Part shown: positions 11,111 through 23,232 of the stretch, piece by piece | Layout: each line of letters begins with the position of its first letter | How positions within the stretch are numbered: the stretch's first letter is position 1 | Source of the DNA: Micropterus salmoides | Taxonomy: Eukaryota > Chordata > Actinopteri > Centrarchiformes > Centrarchidae | Length of the DNA: 64,000 nucleotides | Reading direction: 5' to 3' | NCBI RefSeq assembly: GCF_014851395.1 | Contig: NW_024040040.1 | Span: forward strand, 10,230,711-10,294,710 | Notes under the pieces: model-generated | What the model was told of the DNA's origin: nothing | Database searches by the model: none | Seen by the model: the letters and a program-made list of their open reading frames with translations, nothing else | Position numbers and translations under genes: made by a program

Positions 11111-11335
11111 GCATAAAGGGAACTACAACTTCATCTCGTTTTACAACCCTGTGCTGTAATATGATAAAGAAAGAGGCCAAAGCAGTCAATATTTCACGTC
11201 CACTGTACTCTCAGCAGGTGTCTGTGGGAAGCCTAAACACATAAGGGAATGAAATCCAACACTGACCCTACAAAACCCTTATCAGATGACTTTATATAAG
11301 ATGTTTTCCAACAGAAAAATGTTCTCTCCTCCCAG

Positions 11336-11477
11336 GATTCAACTCACTAGTGGGGGGAATTATGGGGTTCTCCATCCTCATCAGTGCTGAAGTGTTCAAG
11401 CATGAACCCAAGGTGTGGTACCTGGATGGGACAATAGGCATCCTGATAGGTCTTATCATCCTCGCCTATGGAGTCAA
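11336..11477 (+). CDS. tmem163: TMEM163 exon (penultimate coding exon)
   Basis: Acceptor ctcccag|GATTC; donor GTCAA|gtaagt. Two bases complete a Gly, then 46 codons (FNSLVGGIMGFSILISAEVF ... GILIGLIILAYGV), then two bases of a Lys. It encodes the sixth hydrophobic region and a short conserved loop KVWYLDGTIG. The join TD-G-FNSLVG with the preceding exon resembles the TM5 motif of cation diffusion facilitator transporters, where Asp and His bind zinc; that functional reading is inference. Sequence identity to mammalian TMEM163 is very high. Confidence 0.95.
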
Positions 11478-12257
11478 GTAAGTGGTTACTAGAAGTTATT
11501 AGAAGAACAGTTTATAAATGATTGTGTGACAATATGTACAGTTTGCTGGTAGTAAATCTGAATATATGAAGATTTAATGTTCAGTCCTGCAAGGGTTTTT
11601 GTAATATATGTAGCTCTGGAGACTTTACATTGTACAGCTATTCAGCCTAATTTGTAATTAATGATGTCATCACTTCAATTCAAAAGAAACTACACTGCCA
11701 AGCTACATTTGTTGACAAGGCGTTCATCACAAGTTATTATTAAAGCTTGGTTAAATAAGAATTTTTATAAACAATATAGGGAGGAACATCCATCCAGCAA
11801 ATATAAACTTGTATGCAGATGATACAGTTATCTATACAGTTGGCTTGTCTTGTTTACTGATCTCAAACTGCCTTCCACAAACAGCTGTTTTATAATTAAA
11901 ATTAAGCCTACACAAAAAAACTTTCTTCAGAAACCATGCCGATTCTGTACAAACATTGAATTGAATTATTACTTTATACAAAAAAACATGGAGTCATGGA
12001 GGATGGGGAACCATCTTTCTCATGAGCCCTCAGAAGAGTTTTTGATTTTAATCTGAAGCATTCATCGCTGCTGATGCAGTGACATTTTTGGCCTAGAGTT
12101 ACAGCCACAACCTGAAATTAATTCAAGACTGTCTGCAGCGTCTCAATAAGTCAGAATGGGATGCATGTCTTTTTTCTATTTAAGGGGATCAAAGTGTTTG
12201 AATCGACTCTCAGTTTTTCCTATGCTTTCTAAAAAGCCCCCTCTTCTCCCACCGCAG
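11478..12257 (+). other. Last TMEM163 coding intron
   Basis: A 780-bp intron with consensus ends (gtaagt ... ccgcag). Its middle holds a decayed LINE RT remnant containing the YADD active-site motif. Confidence 0.85.
11775..12000 (+). pseudogene. LINE RT remnant with YADD motif
   Basis: The frame reads NIHPANINLYADDTVIYT at about 11787-11840. LYADDT is the RT catalytic block of LINE elements. The sequence beyond it is shifted and interrupted by stops. Confidence 0.65.
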
Positions 12258-12318
12258 GCTGCTGCTGGACATGGTCCCACGGGTCCGACAAACCAGGAAC
12301 TACGAGCGTTTTGAGTGA
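12258..12318 (+). CDS. tmem163: TMEM163 terminal coding exon
   Basis: After the acceptor accgcag the exon supplies the last base of a Lys codon, then LLLDMVPRVRQTRNYERFE and TGA (12316-12318). The basic cytosolic tail VPRVRQTR is the conserved TMEM163 C terminus. With the two exons above, the window encodes the last 104 residues of a protein of about 290; TM1-TM4 and the long N-terminal region lie outside the window. Confidence 0.95.
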
Positions 12319-12684
12319 CGGACCACAGAGTAAAAGAAAGAGGGCGAAGAGGAAGGTTTGGGAGCGGGTTGGCTGACTGATTGACAGGAGAAGGATGGGG
12401 ATTACTGTCCCTACAGTCTCTCCACAGACAATCACATTCAGTGCCAGTGGAGACGTCTGTGTCTATATAGTCCTTCCATTCAAAGATTTGAACTGAGCAT
12501 CCAGGCTGATATTGAGTGAGGGCGAATCAAATTCTTGGCCCCTTTTAAGTGTTTTACAATTTGGTGTACATATAATACCTTTATCTGTCTTTTAACAGTG
12601 TATGGGGCAGTCTGTTCTTTCATGCCTCCACATTTAAACAAGATTGAGGAAGTTAACTGTGAAAGGGAGTTAAACCTGCTTAAA

Positions 12685-12690
12685 AATAAA
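12685..12690 (+). terminator. Candidate TMEM163 poly(A) signal (AATAAA)
   Basis: First AATAAA after the TMEM163 stop, 367 bases downstream. The downstream GU-rich element is weak, so longer 3' UTRs ending at later signals (for example 17762-17767 or 17811-17816) are possible. Confidence 0.35.
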
Positions 12691-12999
12691 GGTTGACTCA
12701 GTGACAGAAGAGACAGCAATGACCAAATAGTACAGAGACATGCTTGTACTGCAGCGTACAGGAGACTTATGGAACCTGAGAGACAGATTTTTGCACAGCA
12801 AGTTGATGTACAATACCTCAGTTACACCTCATTGCCCTGTCAAAACACAGCAGTTTATTTTTCCCATGGTTCCTAGAGGCCTTTACTCAGCTGTGCTATA
12901 AAAGGTTGCAGTGTGGCAGATCAAACTGATTGATGTAGCTGATGTAGCAGTGGAGTATTAATGGTGTTTTACCTTCATATGACTTGAGAGGATATATCA

Positions 13000-13522
13000 A
13001 TACAAGGCCCATTTGCCATAGGGAGCAGGTATATAAGCAAACACACAAACACACACACACAGCCATGTGTTACTATCTTTGTGGGTACCCTTACCCAAAC
13101 CTTAACCATCACAACTACATGCCAAACCTTAACCCTTGCCCTAACTTTAATCTAATTCTAACCTGAACCCTCAAATCAAGTCATAACTGTCAAACAGACC
13201 TTTAAACTTGTGGGGTGCAGCATTTTGGTTCCCACAAAGCTGTCAGACTCCACAAGTATAGTGGAATCCTGGTTTTTGGACCCCACAAATAAATTAAAAC
13301 AAGCCTGCACACATTTTTGTTCTTCTATGCCCATGGGGACATCTCATTGAAATAATGCATTCCCTACCCTCTTACCCTAACCTTAACCATCATAACTACA
13401 TGCCTAACCCTAGCATTGACCTAATTTCAACCTGATCCCTAAAACCAAGTCTTAACCCTCACAAAGTGACACTAGTGACGAAACCCCATCACTGCATTCA
13501 AGTTATAGTCCCCATCGGGATA

Positions 13523-13525
<3 letters not shown>
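13000..13525. repeat. Dispersed repeat with degenerate CCTAACC/CTTAACC blocks
   Basis: Two related blocks (about 13080-13165 and 13365-13470) share 'ccttaaccatcacaactacatgcc'-like wording and are separated by GTGGGG/CCCCAC-bounded sequence ('tggttcccacaaa', 'ttggaccccacaaat'). This composition is common in fish genomes as a dispersed repeat. It is not a true telomeric array. Confidence 0.5.

Positions 13526-13555
<30 letters not shown>
13526..13555. repeat. (CA)n microsatellite
   Basis: About 15 uninterrupted CA units. Confidence 0.95.
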
Positions 13556-13558
<3 letters not shown>

Positions 13559-13900
13559 ATTTGCTTATTTATCTAGACTGTTGTGGCTGGAGCCGGGAAG
13601 CCTAGAGTGGACACTGTTTCAGCAACCTCATGCCAACGCCAGCTTACAGTTCTGGAGGATAAAAATCAGCAGTTTTGGCATTGAGTGACATAAGAGAGTC
13701 CAGACTTGTCTCAGCCTCCAATTCACTGACAATGTGACAGAAGGAAAATGGCAGAAACCAGCTCAGTTTACTTCAGGTTGCCACTTTTGTTTTTATTGTT
13801 GTTGAAGCTAAAATGACAAACCCAAGAATATAAATTGTACATTCACAACTTGCGCCATCTGCTGACCAGAAGAGGTACCTGCCACACAATTGTGAATATA

Positions 13901-15103
13901 CACTCACCTAAAGGATTATTAGGAACACCATACTAATACTGTGTTTGACCCCCTTTCGCCTTCAGAACTGCCTTAATTCTACGTGGCATTGATTCAACAA
14001 GGTGCTGAAAGCATGTTGGAATGTTGGCCCATATTGATAGGATAGCATCTTGCAGTTGATGGAGATTTGTGGGATGCACATCCAGGGCACGAAGCTCCCG
14101 TTCCACCAATCCCAAAGATGCTCTATTGGGTTGAGATCTGGTGACTGTGGTGGCCATTTTAGTACAGTGAACTCATTGTCATGTTCAAGAAACCAATTTG
14201 AAATGATTCGAGCTTTGTGACATGGTGCATTATCCTGCTGGAAGTAGCCATCAGAGGATGGGTACATGGTGGCCATAAAGGGATGGACATGGTCAGAAAC
14301 AATGCTCAGGTAGGCGTGGCATTTAAACGATGCCCAATTGGCACTAAGGGGCCTAAAGTGTGCCAAGAAAACATCCCCCACACCATTACACCACCACCAC
14401 CAGCCTGCACAGTGGCAACAAGGCATGATGGATCCATGTTCTCATTCTGTTTACGCCAAATTCTGACTCTACCATCTGAATGTCTCAACAGAAATCGAGA
14501 CTCATCAGACCAGGCAACATTTTTCCAGTCTTCAACTGTCCAATTTTGGTGAGCTCTTGCAAATTGTAGCCTCTTTTTCCTATTTGTAGTGGAGATGAGT
14601 GGTACCCGGTGGGGTCTTCTGCTGTTGTAGCCCATCCGCCTCAAGGTTGTGCGTGTTGTGGCTTCACAAATGCTTTGCTGCATACCTCGGTTGTAACGAG
14701 TGGTTATTTCAGTCAAAGTTGCTCTTCTATCAGCTTGAATCAGTCGGCCCATTCTCCTCTGACCTCTAGCATGGCATTTTGCCCACAGGACTGCCGCATA
14801 CTGGATGTTTTTCCCTTTTCACACCATTCTTTGTAAACCCTAGAAATGGTTGTGCGTGAAAATCCCAGTAACTGAGCAGATTGTGAAATACTCAGACCGG
14901 CCCGTCTGGCACCAACAACCATGCCACGCTCAAAATTGCTTAAATCACCTTTCTTTCCCATTCTGACATTCAGTTTCAAGAGATTGTCTTGACCAGGACC
15001 ACACCCCTAAATGCATTGAAGCAACAGCCATGTGATTGGTTGATTGGATAATTGCATTAATGAGAAATTGAAAAGGTGTTCCTAATAATCCTTTAGGTGA
15101 GTG
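13901..15103 (-). mobile_element. Tc1/mariner element, DD36E (Incomer-like)
   Basis: The ends are a perfect 28-bp inverted repeat beginning CACTCACCTAAAGGATTATT, extended to 30 bp by TA dinucleotides at 13899-13900 and 15104-15105 that represent the TA target duplication. The 1,203-bp length, short repeats and DD36E spacing fit the Incomer family rather than the DD34E Tc1 families. The transposase it carries is broken, so it is a dead copy. Confidence 0.85.
13933..14961 (-). pseudogene. Incomer-like transposase pseudogene
   Basis: Starts MGKKGDLSNFERGMVVGARR (N-terminal helix-turn-helix) and ends RIKAVLKAKGG. The catalytic triad is visible: Asp in WSDESRF, Asp in QQDNAPCHKA and Glu in DLNPIEHLWD. 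Thirty-six residues separate the second Asp and the Glu, all within one frame, so the DD36E spacing is not a frameshift artefact. The protein is spread over successive - strand frames, with changes near 14745, 14330 and 14100, so no full-length transposase can be made. Expected length is about 340 residues; the residues present account for almost all of it. Confidence 0.85.
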
Positions 15104-17800
15104 TATTTGCATCTAATACAGCTGGAAGTCTTTGAACACAGCGCTTTGAAATAGGTCTTCTACAAAGCTCTGCACCGACTCTAAGGACATTTACAGGTCA
15201 AACAAAGTTTTTTTTAACATGTAAGATAAAATAGAAAGTTCAGTTCCTGCACACTGTCAGCAATGAGTTCATTAGAGATGCAACATTTCCACCATGGATC
15301 TTTGTCAGGCATTAAATTCACAATATGAAGCATTATACTTTATGCTTTGTAAAGTTTATACTAGAGCCTAAGGCTGCAACAACCAATACACTAAGGAAGT
15401 AAATCTCAAACACATCAAAAATGTATAAAAACTCCAAATGAAATACCTTTAGGTAAGGTAAACTTAATAGGTAAGTTTAGAAACGGATGGATGTGTTTGG
15501 TTCTGGCTAATCTTACTATTTTCTGACAGCAGAGGTTCGTCAGCTCACCTGAGCTTTCCAGACTAACGTGCTCTCTTCAGCTGATGTCTTCTTCTTCAAC
15601 ACTTCAATTGCACTTACTTTCACTGCCTTACTTCCATAGGTTGTTTAATTTAGTTGGCCTAATTCAATAAATGACATCTGTTGAGTTAAGCTCTTGCATG
15701 GACTCCCTCCTTGATAGGTGAGCCAGTTTGTGACAAACAGGAGCTTGTCGTCACATTTTGAAGTTTAACTGGGCTTGGTTGGTGTTGCTACCTCCTGTAA
15801 CAGAAGGGAGCTTGTTTGTTGGTTTGTCCAATTAGGTTTCTGGTCATTGTTTGTGTATGTTGAAGGAATGCTAATTAAAATACTTTTGGGTAGTTAGCTT
15901 AGAGGTTGGTGAAAAGTTTAGCATCATGGATGGTTTTAGACCTTTTAGAGACACAGTTTGTTTGTGAATTAGGGTAAGCGCTGGTCACGTGATTTCAATT
16001 GCTAAGAGCTATAAATTCCCTCTAGGCTGGAGTGGTTGATCTCAACAGGACACCAACTAGTTGGTTGTTTTTTGTTTGAATGTGATAGAGAGTCTTGGTA
16101 TAAAAAAAAAAAAATGTCTCGGAATAATCCCTCCCTGGTTTCCTGCCTTTTGGTTCCAGCGCAGTCAGTTCTCCCCACAAGCATCTATATAAAGAAGAGG
16201 ATGGAGACTAGTTTGCTAGATCATAGATTCGGTTAGATTAGGGTTTTGGTAGCTTGGCCTCTGTGTAGTAAGTGTGGTGTAATGAAAATAATTTGGTGCC
16301 TGTCTATAATGAACTCTGACAGTGTGCGAGATGGTTTCTTTGGCATAAATTCATGATACGACGCGTTTGTCTACCAGCTGTGACTGAGAAAACTCTTCAG
16401 TCACTTTCAGTGCATACTATGAAATATTTCAGTATCATACTGTGAAGGATTCCACTTTCCAGCTCTTTCAGTACTGATGGTTCGGTGGGGAGGCTACTGA
16501 TAAGGAGACGTTGGCCAACTGCAGAGCTAATCAGAGTGATTGGCGGGGGAAAAAAGATGGGAAATACTGTGTGCATGAATCCACCACTGTCCAGAGTTAG
16601 CCCAAACTGATCTGAAGTTTACACTGAAACTGGATGTCTGTTGAACTGATGTCCAGTAGGGTCATCATGTCCGCTAACTTACAGTTTTATGAGCCACTGC
16701 ATTGTTAAGCATCACTTTGACTGTGATTGTACATGAAGCCTGATCGTTGTAACCAGTGATGAACACGTTATTGGTTCCAAATCTGTGAAACTGGCCAGTG
16801 ATGGTTTTAGTCAATATTTATCTTCTTGATATTGTGTCCAGAGTCAACATGTGTCCTCTGTTATCTGGAGCTGCTGTTTGTTTTGGGATTTAAAAGGGCA
16901 ACTCCTAATCTTTCTGCTGAATTAAGTATGTTGATTGAGGTTACTCAGATTTATTTATGACTAAAGGCAAAAGCCTTTTTTTTTTTTTTTTAAATAAACA
17001 AGATGTTATTTAGGTCTGGTGTTAGTAGACTCTCCACTAGCTTCACTTCACTTTCCACCAGTATGTCTGCCAGTTGGAGGTGTAACTCATGAGCAAAGAG
17101 GCAGTTTTAATACATGAAACGACCAAAATGACCTAGATGGAAAGACACTTTTCAGATGCATTTCATATTCCCTAGGTAACTATATCAAAGCAGCACCTCT
17201 GCAGCTCTTTATACCTGTGTGTGCAGGCTTATCTTCCTTTTTAATGGTGTTTGCTTTTACCTTGAAATTTCAATGTGAATATGTAAAAGCTCAATTCTGA
17301 GTTTGCTGTATCACAGTGGATACAAAACTGTTCACAGGCATTGGAAAGGAAGCTCTTATTTACTAAAATATGTACCTTGAAATCATTAATCATTTTCTTT
17401 CCATTCCATCCATGCTCATTTTTAACTCCAAAGCCTTAATCTTTCTGCTCAGTGTTTAGCGACTGTAAAACATGAATGTAATTATCAGGTGGAGTTTCAG
17501 CTGTCAGAAAGTTGATTATCATAGACCGCAGGTGCGGGAAGGAGGACGCATTTTTCATGAGTATTCATATGTTTTTCCTCAAGTCTGTGTTTCCTGCTGT
17601 GACTGTAACTGAATGTACACACTGTGCTGTGACACTGGTTTATCCGGCGCACATACTTGTGACTATGTTGGTTTGTGTTTAGTCAGATTTAAGGACTCTA
17701 ATTTGAGTACACTATGCCGGTGTAAATACTGAAATCTGTGTTGCTGTGATGTAAAACAAATATTAAACCTGAGTCAGAGCCTTTTGTCACAGAAAAAAGG

Positions 17801-17816
17801 TTTATTTAAAAATAAA
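17801..17816. terminator. Back-to-back poly(A) signals on both strands
   Basis: TTTATT (AATAAA on the - strand, 17806-17801) and AATAAA on the + strand (17811-17816) lie within 16 bases between two convergent genes. They could serve both transcripts, but chance in AT-rich sequence cannot be excluded. Confidence 0.25.
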
Positions 17817-19937
17817 GTTATATCCCTCTTACTCATCAAGGACTGAAAACAAAAAATGTTGTCATTGCGTTATTCACCTCCTGCTGCTTGGACCACAATC
17901 ATCCCTGGTGTTTCAGACACTGATGCTAACGGACAGCTTCAAACAAGGCGGAGACTGAATTATTGATAAAATGTTTGTATGACAAGTAGCAGTGGTTTTG
18001 TTTTTGGATACAATGTAGACATTCGACAGTGAAGAAAACATTGGTGTTTCAGTTTTCAGGAACAGACAGAGCTGATTTCTGCTGAAACCAAACAGCTGAT
18101 AATCTGATGGACAGCATGCTTTGAATAAGTCTGACTAACATAAAGTAAGTGCTGCAACAAAATCAGTCTGAGACTACTCGTCAGCTGCTCATAGAGAGGG
18201 GACAGAGCTTATTTCTGTTAAGATGTGTCACTGGAGGTTAAAATGTTTTTATTGAGAAAAAAACATCCACGCCACATTTCACTGTTGGTTTGTTTTCTAG
18301 TATGAACTCAACTGGACTCACATGTACAACGGTGAGGATAAGTCTGGTGATAGTCTATATTATTGTAACAAATAAGATTCCTTCAAAACAACAAACACGG
18401 GCACGCCGTCCTGCTGCCAGAAATATTCTCTAAAGCAAATGGGTATTAATCCGCAGCTGAAAATAGTGCCCAGCAAATGCAAAATTTCCTCCTGTGCCCA
18501 GTGCTTTAGTTTTAGCAAATTTCTATATATTTGTCAGCCATTTTTAAAAGTTTACATCTTCTGTAGGAACCAATAGGCTTTGGGCTGAGAGCAACCGAGG
18601 GTAGGGGACTCAGGAAGAATTGAGAGACAGACTAGCATGGTGTTTGGATTTGCAGATCAGTTGACAATAACAAAACTACAGATCATCAGCAGCCCTATCC
18701 TTTAAATTAAAGGATAACACCACTGTTGTTCCTTTCTCACTGTATCGCTGCTTTAGACGTAGAGTCTGAAATGCAAGACAACAGAATGCTGTGAGTAATC
18801 AGTTTAAGGCAATAAAACCAGAAAGCCACTTTAAGTATAGTACATGTGCTGCATTAATCTGATTACTCCAAAACACCAGTTTATACAGAGTTTCTAATAC
18901 TGCAGAAAAACTGGTTATTGCTCATTTATTCACTGGGGAAAAGGGACACACATTTTGTGTTCACATGGATGCTTCTGAAATCAAATTACTGCTGGAAGTG
19001 GGTAATCCAATTACTAGAAAGCACGTAAATCCACTGAAAAGATCCTAATGTTTTCAAGAATGGACCGCAACATGTGTTGAACTGACATTTCACACTGTTA
19101 TTTCTTTCTTCCTAAATCCTAAAATCACTGAAGGTTAACAGTGAATGGCCAAACAGTATTTTCCAAACCTGAACAACTCAACCGGGGTGTAACAAATCAC
19201 AAGGTTTGGACTGATTACATAAAACTAAACTGCATTAAATTAAAATGATATGAAAATTCAATAATTTCAAATATACTGAACAATGAAACTGATTTAGGAA
19301 AGGCTCTTGAATGAATCAGAAAAAACTGATTCCTTTATCTGATCTGTGGAGTTAAATGAGGGACTGAAGGTTATATCATGAGTGTGTGAATTGTCTTTTC
19401 CAGGCTCCAGACGTGAACCCTGACCTCTGACATGCCACAACAGACTGTCAAACACAAGCAGGAAAAAAAAAAAAACTCAACCATGAAAAGGCACATCATG
19501 TTCTTAGAAACACTAACTTGGCGGCAGATCACGGACCTGTTTAAAAAAGTTTTTCAAAAAAACATTAAAAACAGTCTGAGCTGACAAGGTGAGAGAGGAC
19601 AGGTAGTGTACCGCAGCTGACCCGTGCCGTTCAGTCTGAATATACACGTGCAAACAGAGACAAACTGAGATTGTAAATCAAAGCACAAAAGTGTATGAGG
19701 CTCCTGCTGGCTTTCGCAATGAAACAAGACACGTTTGTCCACTACTGTCCATCTTCAAGAGACAGTGATGACAGGAAGAACAAAAGAAAAGACACACGCG
19801 CACACACACAAAAAAAGGCCCAAATATAACTCCGTATTATGGACAGGAGTGTTACTCCTCACATCACTGCTATAAGCTGAACAGAAGTAGACAAATCCTC
19901 CCCACCTTCATATACTTGAACATAAGCTTGCTTATTT

Positions 19938-19943
19938 TTTATT
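19938..19943 (-). terminator. Candidate MGAT5 poly(A) signal
   Basis: AATAAA on the - strand about 1.76 kb after the MGAT5 stop, at the end of a T-rich stretch. A second copy lies at 20206-20201 on the same strand. Either could end a proximal MGAT5 3' UTR. Confidence 0.35.
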
Positions 19944-21705
19944 CTTTTTGTTTAAATTACTCTCCATAAATAAAAATCTATAAAAAAGGAAAAAAGCAGG
20001 AAAACACCCCTCTTATAAATAAAAAAAACCAAAGATTTCCAGCAAAACACAGAGATAAAGATCTGTATACAAAATAAATACAAAAGAAAAACTTTAAATC
20101 CAATATGAACAATATACAGTGTCACTGATACCTTGTTAAACCTCTGCAAATAGATTAACGTAGTGCATTTTTTCCCCCATTCACCACAAGAACTACGAAT
20201 TTTATTTTCATTTTAATTTTTTTTTCTTTGCAAATCTGCAGGCAAATTAAGATTCTAACGATTATTCAAAGGAAACTAGGAGATGCGAAGTTGTGCGTTG
20301 CAGGAACGCTTTGTTGGCACATTTTTTGTTGCGTACAGTTTGCTCGAAAGGATTTACAGCAGTTGTCTGGTACATGGGGAGAGGAGTGTGGAGCTGTGTA
20401 TTCTCTAACAGTTGACTTTGTGCACATAAAGACAAAACAGACAAAACATCTCTGGAAGGTTTTCATGTTTCTCTGCAGGCGCTGGGAAAACGTGTTGCTG
20501 TTAATGCTCCCTAGCCTGCGATGCCTCGAGGTGTTACCGCTGCTACTGACGACAGCCTATCATCTATGACACAACGTCACGGCATCCTACGACTCCGACG
20601 CAAGAGCTTAAGCTACAGAGAATGACCCTCAACCTACTCCCCGATCCTCACCGCTCAGTGTGTGTGCGTAGTACCTTATTTTGAACAAACAAATATTTAC
20701 GCATACACTACTGGCCTTTCATAGAAACACACACGCTCGACCCTCTTTGTAACTTTTTGTCACCATCAAATCATTTAAAACAAGTGTGCAACTTAAACGT
20801 ATGAAAATCAAGGGGCAGACCGTGCCCACGAGTGACTGCGACTGGACTATTCTGTCTTTTGAAGGGGGAATGCAGACCACCTTAATTTCTGGAATATGTG
20901 TCAGGAAATGATAAAACGTCCAGAATAAAAATCTAGATATCTACGTTACATGTCCGCTCTCATCGCGTTCAACCAGATGAGAGGAGTTGGTTACAGTGTA
21001 AAACTGGGTTCTTCTTAAGCCACCATCTGTTAAGCCTGGGACAGTCCCCCTGTGTGTGTGTGTATATGTATGTGTGTGTCTGTGTATGGGGGGGGGGGAG
21101 CGGGCCTTCAGGCATGCCAGTCCAGTGCAAACCTACCTAAAGAATAAACAGTTTCAGATTGACCAGGGGGAGGTGGATGGAGGGGGGGGGGGTTGGCTGT
21201 CAGGAAGGGGGCATTTCAGTCTCCTTGGTCCCTTGCTGCTCTGGTGAACCTGAAGACAAACAGGCAGGCAGTCACTGATATGTGGAGTCTACCAAGGTGG
21301 CAGAAGAGAGCTCGTTTGCTCCAATTTTAAAGTCTGAGACGTCTCCCTTTGTTGATTCAAGTAATTTTTACACTGCTTCCAGGACTCGCAGCGCCACCGC
21401 TGGTGAACCGGATGGTTGACGGGTGCTTGGGTTGGCTGCAGGAGTGCTTCACTTCCAGCAGCTGGGGGAAACAATAAATATGATGAAGACGCTCGGTCCT
21501 ATGAATGTTTTTTCTGTCCAGACAGCTTCCCACAAAAAAGTCAGGCGTGTGTGTTTGACTGATAGCTGCATGTCTCGCAAACACACTCACACACTTGTTA
21601 AGCTGTTTCGATTTCATTTAACCTCATCCAGCCATGCCCCAAACCCCCTAAAAATCCGCCCAATCCTCTGTCAGCCCCCCCACCCCATCAGCCTGTGTGC
21701 TGGTG

Positions 21706-21904
21706 CTATAGGCAGTCTTTGCAGAGCGCCACCTGGCCCTTCATGTAGTCGCGGCAGGGGCAGATGCGCTGCAGCGATGGGTGGGAGCCCGCGCAGCTGA
21801 ACAGTAGCAGGTCAGACTGGAAGATGCAGTGGTGGCGAACCTCACTATAGGCCGGGACCACCGTGTCGGCGCTCGACTCCACCGTCTGACAGTCCACGCC
21901 AAAC
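21706..21904 (-). CDS. mgat5: MGAT5 terminal coding exon
   Basis: After the acceptor gtctcag the exon gives the last base of an Arg codon, then FGVDCQTVESSADTVVPAYS and onward to RICPCRDYMKGQVALCKDCL and TAG (21708-21706). The cysteine-rich tail CPCRD...ALCKDCL is the signature MGAT5 C terminus and ends exactly as in mammals. The first 25 or so residues are the most divergent part of the eight exons compared with the human sequence as I recall it. Confidence 0.96.
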
Positions 21905-22297
21905 CTGAGACAAAGGCAGAGAGAGTGTCCTTCACTTTTTATGCTTACTGACTAACATTTGTGTCTGTAAATGTTTAAATTTGAATAGGAAGCAGAGAAA
22001 TGATCAGACAAGCTGAGCAGGACAGACAGAGGGGACACACTCAACTCAAGTAATGTTCTCCACCATCAGTGATGAGCCTTGACCCACTTCTTCCAGTAAA
22101 CAAACTGGGCCCTCCAGTGGTAATAATATGAAACTGCAGTTTCAATCACTTCATCTTTATTCACCACTTGATGACAAACTACAAATTAATTCAGGCCTGT
22201 GGCATGCTGCCACCTAGTGGCCGGCCACTTAACTACAACTGGCGGAGCATGTGTATCTGCTCACGTTTCAATGTATATACGTGTGTTTGTGTCCCAC
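21905..22297 (-). other. MGAT5 last intron
   Basis: A 393-bp intron with a GT donor (AG|gtgggac) and a pyrimidine-rich acceptor. I see nothing else in it. Confidence 0.9.
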
Positions 22298-22455
22298 CTG
22301 GCCAGGTCCTTGTCCTTGTTGAGGTGCTGGAAGAAGGAGGGCTCACAGATGAGCTGCTCCTCCTGACACACCTGCTTACAGGTGCGACCAGGCTCGGCCA
22401 GTTTGACCTGCAGAGCGCTGAGAGGAGGCCACATCACCTGGCCGTGGCAGAAGTC
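22298..22455 (-). CDS. mgat5: MGAT5 exon (penultimate coding)
   Basis: Fifty-two codons plus two bases: DFCHGQVMWPPLSALQVKLA ... CKQVCQEEQLICEPSFFQHL ... DKDLA. Acceptor ttgtcag; donor AG|gtggg. The segment is almost identical to mammalian MGAT5 and contributes conserved cysteines (CHGQ, CKQVC, LICEPS) that form disulfides in the C-terminal cap. The preceding exon ends in a Gln codon. Confidence 0.96.
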
Positions 22456-23157
22456 CTGACAACACAACGCGACGGAAATACAGTTATGTTACTGAAGAAC
22501 AGAAGCTCATACAAACAGACATGATTCTAGTGAGTCAAGCCATTCATCTGGTATGACACAGATGATTAAAAATCATTAATGCATTAACTATTTCAACAAA
22601 TACAGGCACCGAAACTGTCCTAACAAGATAATCAGTAATCATGTTGCTGACAAAAATGTTTTTTTCCAGTTCAAGGAGGTCACTAATGCATTTATGTTAT
22701 ACACTTATTTTTAATTACTGAATTGTCACTTACACATCGGTTACTGCACACAGCTAAATAACATAATTAAAAGACATTGTTGCTTACTTTGATTGAAATC
22801 CTTCAAATACAAAATACATTATTATATATTCTATTCTATATTTTTGTTATGTATATCTTATTCCAATAATATAGTTTTTGTCATGGTGTATATTTTGAAA
22901 ATTATATATACATTTCCCCATGTTCTGTCTGATTGTTGCACACTGGTTTTAACACAGTAAAGCTTCAATCACACTTAAACTACAAAATAAAGAGTGTTTA
23001 TAAATGATCACTTCCATTACATTAGAGTTATTAATCTATGCATTTGACTCATAGCAGCTGAAATAGTTGGCATTTAAATCACCAACTTTCATTCAGCTAT
23101 AATCAAGTCTCAGATTCTGACATACTTGTATGCTGAGGTAACATCTACAGGCTGTAC
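22456..23157 (-). other. MGAT5 intron, AT-rich
   Basis: About 700 bp of AT-rich sequence with no recognisable gene or element. Confidence 0.85.
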
Positions 23158-23232
23158 CTGGTTTTCAATGAAGGCGTTGACTCTCTGCAGCATCCCCTCG
23201 CAGGTGAACTCATAGGGCAGGTAGGGCTCAAT
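23158..23232 (-). CDS. mgat5: MGAT5 exon, 25 codons
   Basis: IEPYLPYEFTCEGMLQRVNA followed by FIENQ, flanked by ctgatcag and gtacag. It is exactly 75 nt, phase 0 on both sides. It matches the human segment apart from conservative changes (Met to Leu, Ile to Val, Lys to Asn). Confidence 0.96.

Larger units (their letters stand above)
8650..11335 (+). other. TMEM163 intron with nested transposon remnants
   Basis: Holds a 24-bp tandem repeat (9045-9097), a LINE endonuclease fragment (from 9165) interrupted by a 1,246-bp hAT element (9395-10640), further LINE sequence (10649-10755), a CpG-containing stretch of unknown repeat (10760-10960) and a LINE 3' end fragment (about 10965-11110). No host exon was recognised. 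Confidence 0.7.
12319..21705. other. Convergent intergenic region: 3' UTRs of TMEM163 (+) and MGAT5 (-)
   Basis: No coding exon between the two stop codons. The left part carries a TMEM163 3' UTR of unknown length and a guanine-poor dispersed repeat (13000-13560), and the middle an Incomer-like transposon (13901-15103). The right part, about 19380-21705, read on the - strand, looks like a long T-rich MGAT5 3' UTR. The stretch 15110-19380 shows no recognisable gene or element apart from a short T-run (16976-16991) and possible poly(A) signals. Confidence 0.7.

Noticed and set aside
13080..13470. CCTAACC/CTTAACC runs suggesting an interstitial telomere
   Set aside because: The units are irregular, never form a clean TTAGGG array, and are embedded in a known style of fish dispersed repeat with GTGGGG borders.
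22168..22524. 118-codon + strand frame over a MGAT5 exon
   Set aside because: Antisense shadow of the exon at 22298-22455, which has splice sites and strong family identity.
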